From Clostridia bacterium (lineage in GTDB: Bacteria > Bacillota > Clostridia > Oscillospirales > Acutalibacteraceae), in contig JAFSGP010000003.1 in assembly GCA_017440755.1 (NCBI GenBank), positions 1-56,803 on the forward strand: a DNA stretch of 56,803 nucleotides, read 5' to 3'. Both the position numbers and the translations under genes were made by a program. The number at the start of each line of letters is the position of its first letter. Within the stretch, counting starts at the first letter, position 1. This document shows, in pieces, positions 35,989 through 44,491 of the stretch. The notes beneath the pieces were generated by a model that saw nothing but the letters and a program-made list of their open reading frames with translations, had not been told where the DNA came from and ran no database searches.

Positions 35989-36430
35989 ATTCGTCCTCAT
36001 CGTCCTCGTCCTCGTCGGCGGGGACGGGGGTGACCACCGGCACGGGGTCCTCCTTGCCCAGCAGGGGACGGAGCATTACGCCCACGCGGGGGATTAGCAG
36101 CGGAATAGCCGTGGCATACACGTTAAACACCGTGGGCAGCACCGCCGCCAGCACCAGAATCAGCCCCTGCATCAGCAGGCGCAAGCCTTGACTCAGGCGA
36201 ATGGTGTTCGCCGCCTGCTTTTTGTCCTGGGGCAGAGCCTTTTGTATGGTAAGCCCCATCAGCAGAAAGTTAGCCACGGCGGTGACGGCACCCAGCAGGT
36301 TACCCAGCAGCACCGGCAGACTCCACCAGCCGACAATCAGGCAGACCCCCTGCAGCAGCAGGGTGCCCACCGCCACCCACAGGGCGGTATAGGCCGTCTC
36401 GCGGCGCACGGTAGGGTCGATTTTATTCAT
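35987..36430 (-). CDS. atpI: ATP synthase subunit I (AtpI-like)
   Basis: 147 residues with four hydrophobic segments and a strongly acidic C-terminal tail (ADEDEDDEDE). Location as first gene of the operon and helix pattern fit AtpI, a nonessential assembly factor for the c ring that may also handle Mg2+. GGAGGTG lies about 9 bases before ATG 36430. Identity rests mainly on position and topology. Confidence 0.75.
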   Translation of the reverse strand: MNKIDPTVRRETAYTALWVAVGTLLLQGVCLIVGWWSLPVLLGNLLGAVTAVANFLLMGLTIQKALPQDKKQAANTIRLSQGLRLLMQGLILVLAAVLPTVFNVYATAIPLLIPRVGVMLRPLLGKEDPVPVVTPVPADEDEDDEDE

Positions 36431-36470
36431 AGGTTGTACACCTCCGAGGCAGAATATCAAAATCAAATTT

Positions 36471-36499
36471 ATTTTATCACAGTTTGCTCCAATAGTCAA
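36471..36499 (-). promoter_or_regulatory. Promoter of the ATP synthase operon
   Basis: TTGACT (36499-36494), 17 bp, TAAAAT (36476-36471) on the minus strand, about 40 bases before atpI. Confidence 0.82.
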
Positions 36500-36527
36500 A
36501 GAGAAAAGCGCAAAAACAAGGAAATTT

Positions 36528-36556
36528 TTGACAACGTTTGAGGAGTGTGCTATATT
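36528..36556 (+). promoter_or_regulatory. Promoter of the DHH phosphoesterase gene
   Basis: TTGACA (36528-36533), 17 bp, TATATT (36551-36556); divergent from the atp promoter. Confidence 0.85.
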
Positions 36557-36598
36557 TCAGTTATCACGTTGTCAGAAAACCCAAAAGCGAGGTGCCGT

Positions 36599-37609
36599 AT
36601 GCTGTTGACCCTGTCGGAATTTGCCGCCTATCTGTCCCGTTGCCGTGAGGAGAAATTCCCACGGCTGTTTGTGCTGGGACACGCTGCTCCCGATGGGGAT
36701 GCGGTGATTTCCTCCCTGTTCGAGGGGTGGCGGCTGACCCTGCAGGGAGAGCTTGCGGTGCCCGTGGTGCAGGCGGACGCCCTGCCCCGCGAGGTGGCGT
36801 GGTTGCTGGGGTCGTCGGCGCCTCTGGTGCTTACCGCCGCCGAGGCGGATATGACCCACCCCGACAGCCGCTTTGTGCTCACCGACCACCACCACGACCC
36901 CCTGCGACAGCGGCAGGTAGTTGCTGTGGTGGACCACCACCCGCCCGCCACCGACCTGACAGGGGTTGACGTGTGCATTCGCCCTGTGGGAGCTACCACC
37001 ACCTTGGTGGCACAGCAGCTGGAGCAGCAGGGCTACACCTTTGACGACGGGGTGGCGCGGCTGCTGCTGGGCGGGGTTTTGCTGGATACCGACGGGCTGT
37101 CCCCGCGCAAGGCCACCGCCGAGGACCTAACGCTGGCACAGCGATTGTCCGCCCTCTGCGGCGAGCCGACGACGGCTTTCTATGACACGCTCCAAGCCCA
37201 ACTGCTCAGCGAAACCGACGTAGCGGTGCTGTATCGGCGGGATTACCGCACCTATTTTGACCGAAACGGTGTGCCGCTGTTAGGCTTTGCCATACTTAAG
37301 GTGTGGGACACCACTCTACCGAGCCTTGCGGAAATACGGCGCCTGCTGGCGGCGGACCTGCGCGACAGCGGCTGTGTCGCCTGCGTGGCGAAGGTGATGC
37401 CCTACACCGCCGATGGCGGCAGGGGGCAACAGGTCTGTTTGGCTGCAGGAGAGGGCGGGGATTTGGTGCTCACCGCCCTGTGTCAGATGGAGGGGGCGGG
37501 CGCAGAGCGCACCGCTCCCGACACCTTGTTGATACCGCCCACCTGCCCCCAGTGGGGGCGAAAGCGGTATGCTGCCCACCTCCTTCCTCTGCTGGAAAAG
37601 GAGGCATAA
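36599..37609 (+). CDS. DHH-DHHA2 phosphoesterase (family II PPase/prune-like)
   Basis: 336 residues. Metal-binding motifs of the DHH superfamily: GHAAPDGDAVISS near residue 28, VLTDHHHDP near residue 97 and VVDHHPPAT near residue 112, then LLDTDGLSPRKAT. The C-terminal part fits a DHHA2 domain. Members hydrolyse pyrophosphate, polyphosphate or cyclic nucleotides with Mn2+; divergence from true family II pyrophosphatases leaves the substrate open. The start is ATG 36599, six bases after GAGGTG; the longer frame runs through the promoter. Confidence 0.82.
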   Translation: MLLTLSEFAAYLSRCREEKFPRLFVLGHAAPDGDAVISSLFEGWRLTLQGELAVPVVQADALPREVAWLLGSSAPLVLTAAEADMTHPDSRFVLTDHHHDPLRQRQVVAVVDHHPPATDLTGVDVCIRPVGATTTLVAQQLEQQGYTFDDGVARLLLGGVLLDTDGLSPRKATAEDLTLAQRLSALCGEPTTAFYDTLQAQLLSETDVAVLYRRDYRTYFDRNGVPLLGFAILKVWDTTLPSLAEIRRLLAADLRDSGCVACVAKVMPYTADGGRGQQVCLAAGEGGDLVLTALCQMEGAGAERTAPDTLLIPPTCPQWGRKRYAAHLLPLLEKEA

Positions 37610-37751
37610 GCATACCATTCCCGTTGGTGGGCGAAAATGCGCAAATTTTTCTGAAAAACCCCTGAAAAAGGCTGGCTTTTTCAGCATAGGTATGATAAAA
37701 TAAGGTGATTATAAGGCAGAGAAGGATTTTTCTGCGGAAAGGGCGGTTTTT

Positions 37752-38594
37752 ATGGAGGCTAAGACGAAAAAAGAGTTGCAGATTGTCGCCACCCGCATTC
37801 GAATGGGCATTATTGAGGGCACCTACCATGCCAAGAGCGGTCACCCCGGCGGCTCCCTGTCCATTGCGGAGGATTTGGCATATCTGTACTGGAAAGAGAT
37901 GAACATCGACCCCGCCAACCCCAAGAAGGCGGACCGCGACCGCTTTGTGCTGTCCAAGGGACACGCCGCGCCGGGCTTGTATGCCGCCTTGGCGAATCGG
38001 GGCTTTTTCCCCGTGGACCTGCTTTCCACCCTGCGTAAGACGGGCTCGATTTTGCAGGGTCACCCCGATATGAAGAATATCCCCGGTGTGGACATGTCCT
38101 CCGGCTCGCTGGGTCAGGGCATTTCCTGCGCGGTGGGTATGGCTCTGTCCGCCAAGCTGAGCGGCGCGGACTATCGCGTGTACACCATTCTGGGCGATGG
38201 CGAGATTCAGGAGGGTCAGGTCTGGGAGGCATCGATGTTTGCCGCCGCCAAGGGGCTGGACAATCTGGTGGTTATCGTGGATAACAACAACCTGCAGATT
38301 GACGGCACCATCGAGGAGGTCAACTCCCCCTATCCCATTCCCGAGAAGTTTGCCGCTTTCGGCTTCCACGTCATCGAGATTGACGGTAACGACTTAGACC
38401 AGATCGAGGCGGCGTTTGCCGAGGCCCGCACCGTTAAGGGCAAGCCCACTGCCATCGTGCAGAAGACGGTCAAGGGCAAGGGCGTTTCCTACATGGAGAA
38501 CCAGTGCAGCTGGCACGGCTCCGCCCCCAAAAAGGACGACTACGACATTGCCATGGCGGAGCTGACTGCTCGCCTGCAGGAATTGGAGGGTTGA
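37752..38594 (+). CDS. Transketolase, N-terminal half
   Basis: 280-residue thiamine diphosphate-binding half of a split transketolase. AKSGHPGGSLSIAEDLAYLY near residue 28, SKGHAAPGLYAAL near residue 70, and the ThDP/Mg motif GDGEIQEGQVWEA...NNNLQIDG near residue 150. Works with the next gene product in the nonoxidative pentose phosphate pathway or a related transketolase reaction. Ribosome site (GGAAAGGGCGG) is moderate. Confidence 0.93.
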   Translation: MEAKTKKELQIVATRIRMGIIEGTYHAKSGHPGGSLSIAEDLAYLYWKEMNIDPANPKKADRDRFVLSKGHAAPGLYAALANRGFFPVDLLSTLRKTGSILQGHPDMKNIPGVDMSSGSLGQGISCAVGMALSAKLSGADYRVYTILGDGEIQEGQVWEASMFAAAKGLDNLVVIVDNNNLQIDGTIEEVNSPYPIPEKFAAFGFHVIEIDGNDLDQIEAAFAEARTVKGKPTAIVQKTVKGKGVSYMENQCSWHGSAPKKDDYDIAMAELTARLQELEG

Positions 38595-38597
38595 CAG

Positions 38598-39548
38598 ATG
38601 GCTGACGTGATGAAACAGGCGACCCGCGACGCCTATGGACAGGCTCTGGTGGAGCTGGGCGCGGAAAACCCCGACCTCATCGTAATGGACGCCGACCTAG
38701 CGGCCGCCACCAAGACGGGCGGCTTTAAGAAAGCCTATCCCGACCGCTTTATCGACACCGGTATTGCCGAGGGCAATATGATGAGCATTGCCGCCGGCCT
38801 TGCCGCAACCGGCAAGACGGTGTTTGCCTCCTCCTTTGCGATGTTTGCCGCGGGTCGCGCCTTCGAGCAGGTGCGCAACTCCATTGGCTATCCCCACCTG
38901 AATGTGAAGATTGGCGCTACCCACGCGGGTGTATCCGTGGGCGAGGACGGCGCTACCCACCAGTGCTGTGAGGATATCGGGCTGATGCGGACCATTCCCG
39001 GCATGGTGATTCTCAATCCCGCCGACGGCATCGAGGCGAAAAAGGCGGTGAAAGCCGCCGCCGCGTGGGACGGTCCCGTATATCTGCGGTTTGGTCGTCT
39101 GGCGGTGCCGATGGCGACCACCGAGGACACCCCCTTCGAGATCGGCAAGGGCGTGGAGCTGGTGGCAGGGTCTGATGTGACGATTATCGCCACGGGACTG
39201 CTGGTGGCGGAGGCGCTGCAGGCCGCCGAAGAGCTGAAGGCGGAGGGCATTTCCGCCCGCGTCATCAATATGGCGACCATCAAGCCCATTGATAAGGATA
39301 TCATTTTGAAGGCCGCCGCCGAGACCGGCTGCATCGTCACCGCTGAGGAGCATAATATCATCGGTGGTTTGGGCAGTGCCGTAGCCGAGGTGGTGTGCGA
39401 GGCAAACCCCGTGCCGGTGGTGCGTGTGGGTGTGCAGGACACCTTCGGGCAGTCGGGTCCTGCGGACGAGCTGCTGACCTTGTACGGTCTGCGTGCCGCC
39501 AACATCGTGGCAAAGGCGAAGGAAGCCATTGCTTTGAAAAAGAACTAA
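38598..39548 (+). CDS. Transketolase, C-terminal half
   Basis: 316 residues, pyrimidine-binding and C-terminal domains: DADLAAATKTGGFKKAYPDR, DTGIAEGNMMSIAAGLA with the catalytic Glu, FASSFAMFAAGRAFEQVRNS, and EEHNIIGGLGSAVAEV. Starts 3 bases after the N-half stop. Split two-gene transketolases are common in Clostridia and archaea, so this is not a frameshift. Confidence 0.93.
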   Translation: MADVMKQATRDAYGQALVELGAENPDLIVMDADLAAATKTGGFKKAYPDRFIDTGIAEGNMMSIAAGLAATGKTVFASSFAMFAAGRAFEQVRNSIGYPHLNVKIGATHAGVSVGEDGATHQCCEDIGLMRTIPGMVILNPADGIEAKKAVKAAAAWDGPVYLRFGRLAVPMATTEDTPFEIGKGVELVAGSDVTIIATGLLVAEALQAAEELKAEGISARVINMATIKPIDKDIILKAAAETGCIVTAEEHNIIGGLGSAVAEVVCEANPVPVVRVGVQDTFGQSGPADELLTLYGLRAANIVAKAKEAIALKKN

Positions 39549-39553
39549 AAAGC

Positions 39554-39596
39554 AGACGGTCGTCGACACCCCGATTTGGGTTGCCGCCGACCGTCT
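39554..39596 (+). terminator. Imperfect hairpin after transketolase genes
   Basis: AGACGGTCG pairs with CGACCGTCT across a 25-base loop; no long T-run. Possible weak terminator. Confidence 0.4.
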
Positions 39597-39662
39597 TGTG
39601 CCGTTTTGAAACCATTTCGCTTTCCCCTAAGGGATAAGCGCAATACAATCGAGGCGATTCGT

Positions 39663-41027
39663 ATGCAAAAACGAGATATCCAAATGACCGCGGGACCCCT
39701 GCTCCCCAACATCATTCGCTACACCGTTCCCATTATCCTGACGGGTCTGCTGCAGCTGTTGTTCAACGCCGCCGACCTGGTGGTGGTGGGACAGTTCTGC
39801 GGCAGCCATTCCGTGGGTGCGGTGGGTGCCACCAGCTCCCTCATCAACCTTATCGTCAACCTGTTTATCGGTCTGTCGGTGGGCGCGGGCGTGGTGGTGG
39901 CGCAGGCCATCGGCAGCGGGCATCGGGAGGGCATCTCTCGCACCGTTCATACCGCGATGCCGGTGGCGGTAATCAGCGGACTGTTGCTGACGGTGATCGG
40001 ACTGTTGCTGGCGCCGCAGATCTTGCAGTGGATGGCCACCCCCACGGAGTATATCCACCTGTCCACCCTCTATGTGAAGGTGTATTTCTGCGGCATGATT
40101 CCGCAAATGGTGTATAACTTCGGCGCCGCTATCCTTCGCGCGGCGGGGGACACCCAAGGACCGCTGCGGTATCTCACTCTGGCGGGCGTGGTAAACGTGG
40201 CGCTCAACGTGCTGTTCGTCACCCTGTTCGACATGAACGTGGCGGGCGTGGCGCTGGCCACCTCCTTGTCCCAGCTGCTGGCGGCGGTGCTGGTGGTGCG
40301 GGCGCTGATGCGGCGCACCGACGATTGCCGTCTGGAGTGGCGGCGGCTGCGAATCCATCGGACGCCCCTGCTGCAGATGCTGCGTATCGGCGTTCCCGCA
40401 GGCATTCAGGGGTCGCTGTTTTCCGTTTCCAACGTGCTTATCCAGTCCACCATGAACTCCTTCGGCGCGGTGGTAACCTCCGGCTTTGCGGCGGGGGGTA
40501 GCATTGAGGGCTTCGTCTACGTGGTGATGAACGCCTTCTACCAGACGGCGATGAACTTTACCGGACAGAACGTGGGTGCCGGCAACTATGCCCGTGTGCG
40601 CAAGGTGATGCGCACCTCCCTGGTCAGCGTGGCGGTGACCGGTCTGGTGTTCGGCGCGCTGGTGTGGCTGTTGGCAGAGCCGCTGTTGTCGCTGTATATC
40701 ACCGACTCGGCAGAGGCGATCCGCTATGGTGTGCTCCGCCTGACGGTGACCTGCCTGCCCTATTTCCTCTGCGGCCTGATGGAGGTGGCGTCGGGCATGG
40801 TCCGCGGCATGGGCGCCTCGGTACTGCCTATGCTGGTTACCGTGCTGTCGGTATGTGCTTTCCGTGTGGCGTGGGTGTATCTGGTGTTCCCCTATATTGG
40901 CGGCACGCCGACGGCGCTGTTTATTTCCTACCCCATTTCTTGGGGCTTGAACGCGGCGGCACAGACGGTGATTTACGCGGTGCTGATTCGCCGCCGTCTG
41001 CATAGTCAAAAAGCGAGGGAACAATGA
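39663..41027 (+). CDS. MATE family efflux protein
   Basis: 454 residues, 12 membrane helices in two homologous halves. LTGLLQLLFNAADLVVVGQF near residue 20 and the matching second-half GIQGSLFSVSNVLIQSTMNS are typical of multidrug/flavin-type MATE exporters driven by Na+ or H+. The start is ATG 39663 after GAGGCG; substrate unknown. Overlaps the next gene by four bases (ATGA). Confidence 0.9.
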   Translation: MQKRDIQMTAGPLLPNIIRYTVPIILTGLLQLLFNAADLVVVGQFCGSHSVGAVGATSSLINLIVNLFIGLSVGAGVVVAQAIGSGHREGISRTVHTAMPVAVISGLLLTVIGLLLAPQILQWMATPTEYIHLSTLYVKVYFCGMIPQMVYNFGAAILRAAGDTQGPLRYLTLAGVVNVALNVLFVTLFDMNVAGVALATSLSQLLAAVLVVRALMRRTDDCRLEWRRLRIHRTPLLQMLRIGVPAGIQGSLFSVSNVLIQSTMNSFGAVVTSGFAAGGSIEGFVYVVMNAFYQTAMNFTGQNVGAGNYARVRKVMRTSLVSVAVTGLVFGALVWLLAEPLLSLYITDSAEAIRYGVLRLTVTCLPYFLCGLMEVASGMVRGMGASVLPMLVTVLSVCAFRVAWVYLVFPYIGGTPTALFISYPISWGLNAAAQTVIYAVLIRRRLHSQKAREQ

Positions 41028-41923
41028 GCGAGTTTGTATATACCGTGCCGCCGCCATACGACGGCGAGATGCTGCAGAGCTTTCTGCGGCGGGAGTGCGG
41101 GCTTTCCTATCGCATGGTGGTGAAGCTTAAGCGGGTGGAGGGCGGCATGACCGCCGACGGACAGCCGCTGCGCTCCATCGACCGCATTCGGGCGGGGCAG
41201 GAGATTCGGATTCGTATGCCGGAGGACGCGGTGCGCATCGAGGGGGCGGATATGCCCCTGTCGGTGGTGTATGAGGACGACTATCTGCTGGTGGTGGACA
41301 AGCCCCCCTATTTGGCGGTGCACCCCTCGGCGGGCAAGCCGGAGCCCACCCTCGCCAACGGGGTGGTGGGGTATTTCGAGCGAAAGGGTACGCCCCTGTC
41401 CTTTCGCCCCGTCAATCGTCTGGACCGCAACACCAGCGGTCTGCTGCTGGCAACTAAGAGCTCTCACCTCGCCTTTGCCATGGCGCAGAAGCCGGAGAAG
41501 GTGTATTTTGCCATTTTGTTGGGGGAGCTTCACGGCGAAGGGGTCATCGACCAACCCATACGGGTGAAGGAGGGCTGCTGCATCACCCGCGAGGTGGGGG
41601 AGGGCGGCAAGGACAGCCTTACCCGCTGGCAGGCGCTGGCGACGGACGGAGAGATTACCTTTGCCCGCGTGGTGATTGAAACGGGGCGCACCCACCAGAT
41701 ACGGGTGCATATGTCCTGGCTGGGGTATCCCCTGGCGGGGGACACGATGTACGGTACAGACGAAACGGTGATGCCCCGCCACGGGTTGCATTGCGGGCGC
41801 ACCGCCTTTACCCACCCCGTCACGGGGGAGCGGGTGTCCCTCAAGTGCCCGATTCCGTCGGATATGCGGGCGGTGCTGGAACAGCACGGTCTGTGGCAGG
41901 ATAAATGGGACGAAATTGAGTAA
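41024..41923 (+). CDS. RluA-family pseudouridine synthase
   Basis: 299 residues. N-terminal S4-like RNA-binding region (MLQSFLRRECGLSYRMVVKL), then the catalytic domain with PVNRLDRNTSGLLLATKS carrying the catalytic Asp and the GRTHQIRVHMSWLGYPLAGD block. Such enzymes convert U to pseudouridine in 23S rRNA or tRNA; the exact site cannot be assigned among RluA/C/D paralogues. Co-transcribed with the MATE gene by overlap. Confidence 0.9.
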   Translation: MSEFVYTVPPPYDGEMLQSFLRRECGLSYRMVVKLKRVEGGMTADGQPLRSIDRIRAGQEIRIRMPEDAVRIEGADMPLSVVYEDDYLLVVDKPPYLAVHPSAGKPEPTLANGVVGYFERKGTPLSFRPVNRLDRNTSGLLLATKSSHLAFAMAQKPEKVYFAILLGELHGEGVIDQPIRVKEGCCITREVGEGGKDSLTRWQALATDGEITFARVVIETGRTHQIRVHMSWLGYPLAGDTMYGTDETVMPRHGLHCGRTAFTHPVTGERVSLKCPIPSDMRAVLEQHGLWQDKWDEIE

Positions 41924-41951
41924 AGCCGCCTCATACCGAGGCGGCTTTACT
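41919..41951. terminator. Hairpin at the end of the pseudouridine synthase gene
   Basis: Perfect 14-bp stem AGTAAAGCCGCCTC/GAGGCGGCTTTACT, loop ATACC, including the stop codon. T-run short. Confidence 0.65.
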
Positions 41952-42272
41952 CATACATAAAGAAAGGAAAAAGGGATAAGAAGAAATCAAACGTTGGGGA
42001 AAATAAAGATGATAGATGCTGTAGAGGAGGCTGGGGTGGCATTTGGTTGGTGCTTTCGTAGAACTCGTTGCCACCCCCACGAGAATGTCGCTTCGCTCTA
42101 TTCTCCCGCAATGGCACAATGCTTTGATGCCCTCCCACGGGAAACATTCGTAGGGAACGGATTTATCCGTTCCGATAAGGCTCCCTCGATGAGGGAGGCA
42201 AGAAAGTCTGTACAACCCGCAAAAGCACGATGCATACGATTTGTATAAAACGTATATGATTATACAGCCCGT
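41952..42272. other. Noncoding spacer with palindromic repeats
   Basis: Holds GTAGGGAACGGATTTATCCG at 42151-42170 and GCTCCCTCGATGAGGGAGG at 42179-42199. Nothing else recognised. Confidence 0.6.
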
Positions 42273-42404
42273 TTACTCGCAGACAGGCTCTGCCTCCACC
42301 TGCAGGCGGCGGAGCGCCTCCTCCCGCTCGGCACCCTCCAGACAGGCGCTGGCGAAGATGACCTCCCACACTTTCTCACAGTTGCTGATAGCGGCAAATT
42401 TCAT
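42273..42404 (-). CDS. Cys-containing microprotein, 43 residues
   Basis: Short frame reading MKFAAISNC...VWEVIFASACLEG and ending EAEPVCE. The case for it is the AAAGGAGG ribosome site exactly 7 bases before the ATG, and TATACT about 60 bases upstream as a possible -10. Cys residues at positions 9, 20 and 42 and an amphipathic acidic second half. No family recognised. It stands alone on the minus strand between plus-strand genes. Confidence 0.6.
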   Translation of the reverse strand: MKFAAISNCEKVWEVIFASACLEGAEREEALRRLQVEAEPVCE

Positions 42405-42566
42405 AGGGAACCCTCCTTTGATGTGTTGTCGGTGTTTTCTCTTTCTGTACCCAGTATACCCCACGAACGGTCCCATAAAACGGACAATGCTATCAATAAG
42501 CAGGCAAAAATTGCAAATTTTCTATATTTTTGCGCTTTACAGCGGAAAATTTCGGCAGTTTAGCGG

Positions 42567-42595
42567 TTGTTCCGGCAAAAAAGGTGTGCTAAAAT
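42567..42595 (+). promoter_or_regulatory. Promoter of the PTS-IIC-like gene
   Basis: TTGTTC (42567-42572), 17 bp, TAAAAT (42590-42595); starts would give a very short leader before ATG 42625. Confidence 0.65.
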
Positions 42596-42624
42596 AAGAA
42601 AAAATGGCAAAGGAAGCGACAACT

Positions 42625-43731
42625 ATGGGAAAAGTTAAAAGCTTTTTACAGCGGAAGGACATCATCTTTTCGATGAAGCGGTACGGCATTGATGCTCTGG
42701 GCGCGATGGCGCAGGGTCTGTTCTGCACCCTGCTGGTGGGCACCATTCTCAACACCATTGGGCAGCAGTTCGGCATCGGTTTTCTCAATGAGGTGCTGGT
42801 GACCCTTGGCAAGGGCGAGGGTGCGGTCACCTACACCATCGGCGGGCTCATCTCCGCTATGGTGGGACCCGGCATTGCGGTGGCTATCGGCTTTGCGCTG
42901 AAGTGTCCGCCTCTGGTGCTGTTTTCGCTGATTCCCGTGGGCTTCGCCGCCAACGCTCTGGGTGGCGCCGGCGGACCTCTCGCCGTGTACGTGGTGGCGG
43001 TCATCGCCGCCGAGTGCGGCAAGCTGGTGTCCAAGGAGACCAAGATTGACATTCTGGTTACCCCCATCGTCACCAATCTGGTGGGTATCGGACTCGCCTC
43101 TCTCATTGCCGCCCCCATCGGTGCGGCGGCCAGTGCGGTGGGTACCGCCATTATGTGGGCCACCGACCTGCAGCCCTTCTTTATGGGTATGCTGGTGTCC
43201 GCTATCATCGGCATTGCGCTGACCCTGCCCATCTCCTCGGCGGCGATTTGTGCGGCGCTGGGTCTGACCGGTCTGGCGGGCGGTGCCGCGGTGGCGGGCT
43301 GCTGTGCCCAGATGGTGGGCTTTGCCGTTATGAGCTTTAAGGAGAATAAATGGGGCGGTCTGGTGGCACAGGGCGTGGGCACCTCCATGCTGCAGATGCC
43401 CAACAGCGTCAAGAATCCCCGCATCTGGATTCCTCCCACGGTGGCGTCCCTGATTACGGGCCCTCTTGCCACCTGTGTGTTTAGGCTGCAGATGAACGGC
43501 GCAGCGGTGTCCTCGGGTATGGGAACCTGTGGCTTTGTGGGACAGATTGGCGTGTACACCGGCTGGGTCAACGACATGGCCGCCGGCACGAAAGCCGCCA
43601 TTACCCCTATGGACTGGATTGGGCTGGTGCTGATTTGCTTTGTGCTGCCCGCCATTCTCAGCTGGGTGTTCTGCGAAATCCTCCGCAAGGTCGGCTGGAT
43701 TAAGGAAAACGATTTGAAGTTGGATTTGTAA
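42625..43731 (+). CDS. PTS EIIC-like membrane protein (PTS_EIIC_2 type)
   Basis: 368-residue membrane protein with about nine to ten helices. FSMKRYGIDALGAMAQGLFC, GGLISAMVGPGIAVAIGFAL and TPIVTNLVGIGLASLIAAPI fit the PTS_EIIC_2 family, in which no EIIA/EIIB partners are usually encoded nearby, as here. Substrate unknown. The ATG 42625 has AAAGGAAG 8 bases upstream; ATG 42604 lies seven codons earlier with no ribosome site. Confidence 0.82.
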   Translation: MGKVKSFLQRKDIIFSMKRYGIDALGAMAQGLFCTLLVGTILNTIGQQFGIGFLNEVLVTLGKGEGAVTYTIGGLISAMVGPGIAVAIGFALKCPPLVLFSLIPVGFAANALGGAGGPLAVYVVAVIAAECGKLVSKETKIDILVTPIVTNLVGIGLASLIAAPIGAAASAVGTAIMWATDLQPFFMGMLVSAIIGIALTLPISSAAICAALGLTGLAGGAAVAGCCAQMVGFAVMSFKENKWGGLVAQGVGTSMLQMPNSVKNPRIWIPPTVASLITGPLATCVFRLQMNGAAVSSGMGTCGFVGQIGVYTGWVNDMAAGTKAAITPMDWIGLVLICFVLPAILSWVFCEILRKVGWIKENDLKLDL

Positions 43732-43734
43732 TGA

Positions 43735-43768
43735 AAAAGGAACAGGCGAGAGCCTGTTCCTTTTTTTG
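43735..43768 (+). terminator. Terminator after PTS-IIC-like gene
   Basis: AAAAAGGAACAGGC pairs with GCCTGTTCCTTTTT, loop GAGA. Confidence 0.92.
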
Positions 43769-43871
43769 TGGTTTGCAGGGGCTGGGTCTGTAAAAAGGGC
43801 CCCTTGCCTAAAGGTGGCCGGCAAAACCGAAGGTTTTGACCGGGGGATATGGGCACCCATTAGAAAATTTG

Positions 43872-43960
43872 TTGTAGGGACAGGTTTCCCGTCCCGTATT
43901 TACGGGCAGCACCTGCTACAAATTATATCGTAGGGGAGGGGCTTGCCCCTCCCGCAATAG
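43872..43960. repeat. GTAGGG-type palindromes
   Basis: GTAGGGACAGGTTTCCCGTCCC and GTAGGGGAGGGGCTTGCCCC (with CTCCCG) in a noncoding spacer. Confidence 0.75.
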
Positions 43961-43987
43961 ATTGGGGATTCCCGACATTCGGCTGTC

Positions 43988-44222
43988 GCCGAAACCGAGA
44001 AAATCAACCAAGCTTCTGCTTGCCCCAACGAACGCAAAAAAACGACCTTACCACAAGGGTAAGGGAGAAAAGGGAAAAGGGGATTCTGAACCCTGCACTT
44101 GGTGTGCCACCAAGTGCTATGCTTTTCTCTTGCGGGTTTAGACAACCCGCATTTCGGCTAATGCCGAAACCGAGAAAATCAACCAAGCTTCTGCTCACCC
44201 CAACGAACGCAAAAAAACGACC
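43988..44222. repeat. 60-bp direct repeat pair downstream of tRNA-Lys
   Basis: 43988-44047 and 44163-44222 are 58/60 identical, offset 175. Each is preceded by TTCGGC/GCCGAA and followed by a different hairpin (CCTTACC/GGTAAGG and GACCCCACCC/GGGTGAGGTC). Between them are perfect palindromes GCACTTGGTG/CACCAAGTGC and GCGGGTTT/AACCCGC. On the minus strand each copy contains a T7 run after its hairpin, so the repeated unit behaves like a tRNA 3' flank with terminator. Confidence 0.8.
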
Positions 44223-44243
44223 CCACCCTGACGGGTGAGGTCT
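44211..44243 (-). terminator. Terminator of tRNA-Lys
   Basis: On the minus strand GACCTCACCC/GGGTGGGGTC followed by GTTTTTTT, starting 6 bases beyond the tRNA CCA end. Confidence 0.85.
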
Positions 44244-44248
44244 TTTTT

Positions 44249-44324
44249 TGGTGATCCATCGGGGATTCGAACCCCGGACACCCTGATTAAAAGTCAGGTG
44301 CTCTACCGACTGAGCTAATGGATC
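44249..44324 (-). tRNA. tRNA-Lys (anticodon UUU)
   Basis: Cloverleaf on the minus strand with encoded CCA: acceptor GATCCAT/ATGGATC, D arm GCTC...GAGC, anticodon stem CTGA-type around CTTTTAA (anticodon TTT), T arm GGGGTTCGAATCCCC. Confidence 0.95.
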
Positions 44325-44431
44325 CTATATAATTTGCCTACCTATTATATCCAACTGCAGGGAAAAAGTCAAGGGGGATTTATGGAAAATCCTGTTTTCT
44401 GTTTATTTTCGGAAAATTCATTATTTATTGC

Positions 44432-44459
44432 TTTACATTTTTCCTATTTTTGCTACAAT
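44432..44459 (+). promoter_or_regulatory. Promoter of apt
   Basis: TTTACA (44432-44437), 16 bp, TACAAT (44454-44459). Confidence 0.7.
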
Positions 44460-44491
44460 GGAATAAAGGATTCCGCAAAGGAGAGAAAAAC

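Noticed and set aside
37752..39548. Transketolase broken by a frameshift
   Set aside because: Two-gene transketolase is normal in Clostridia; the second gene has its own start and the junction is clean.
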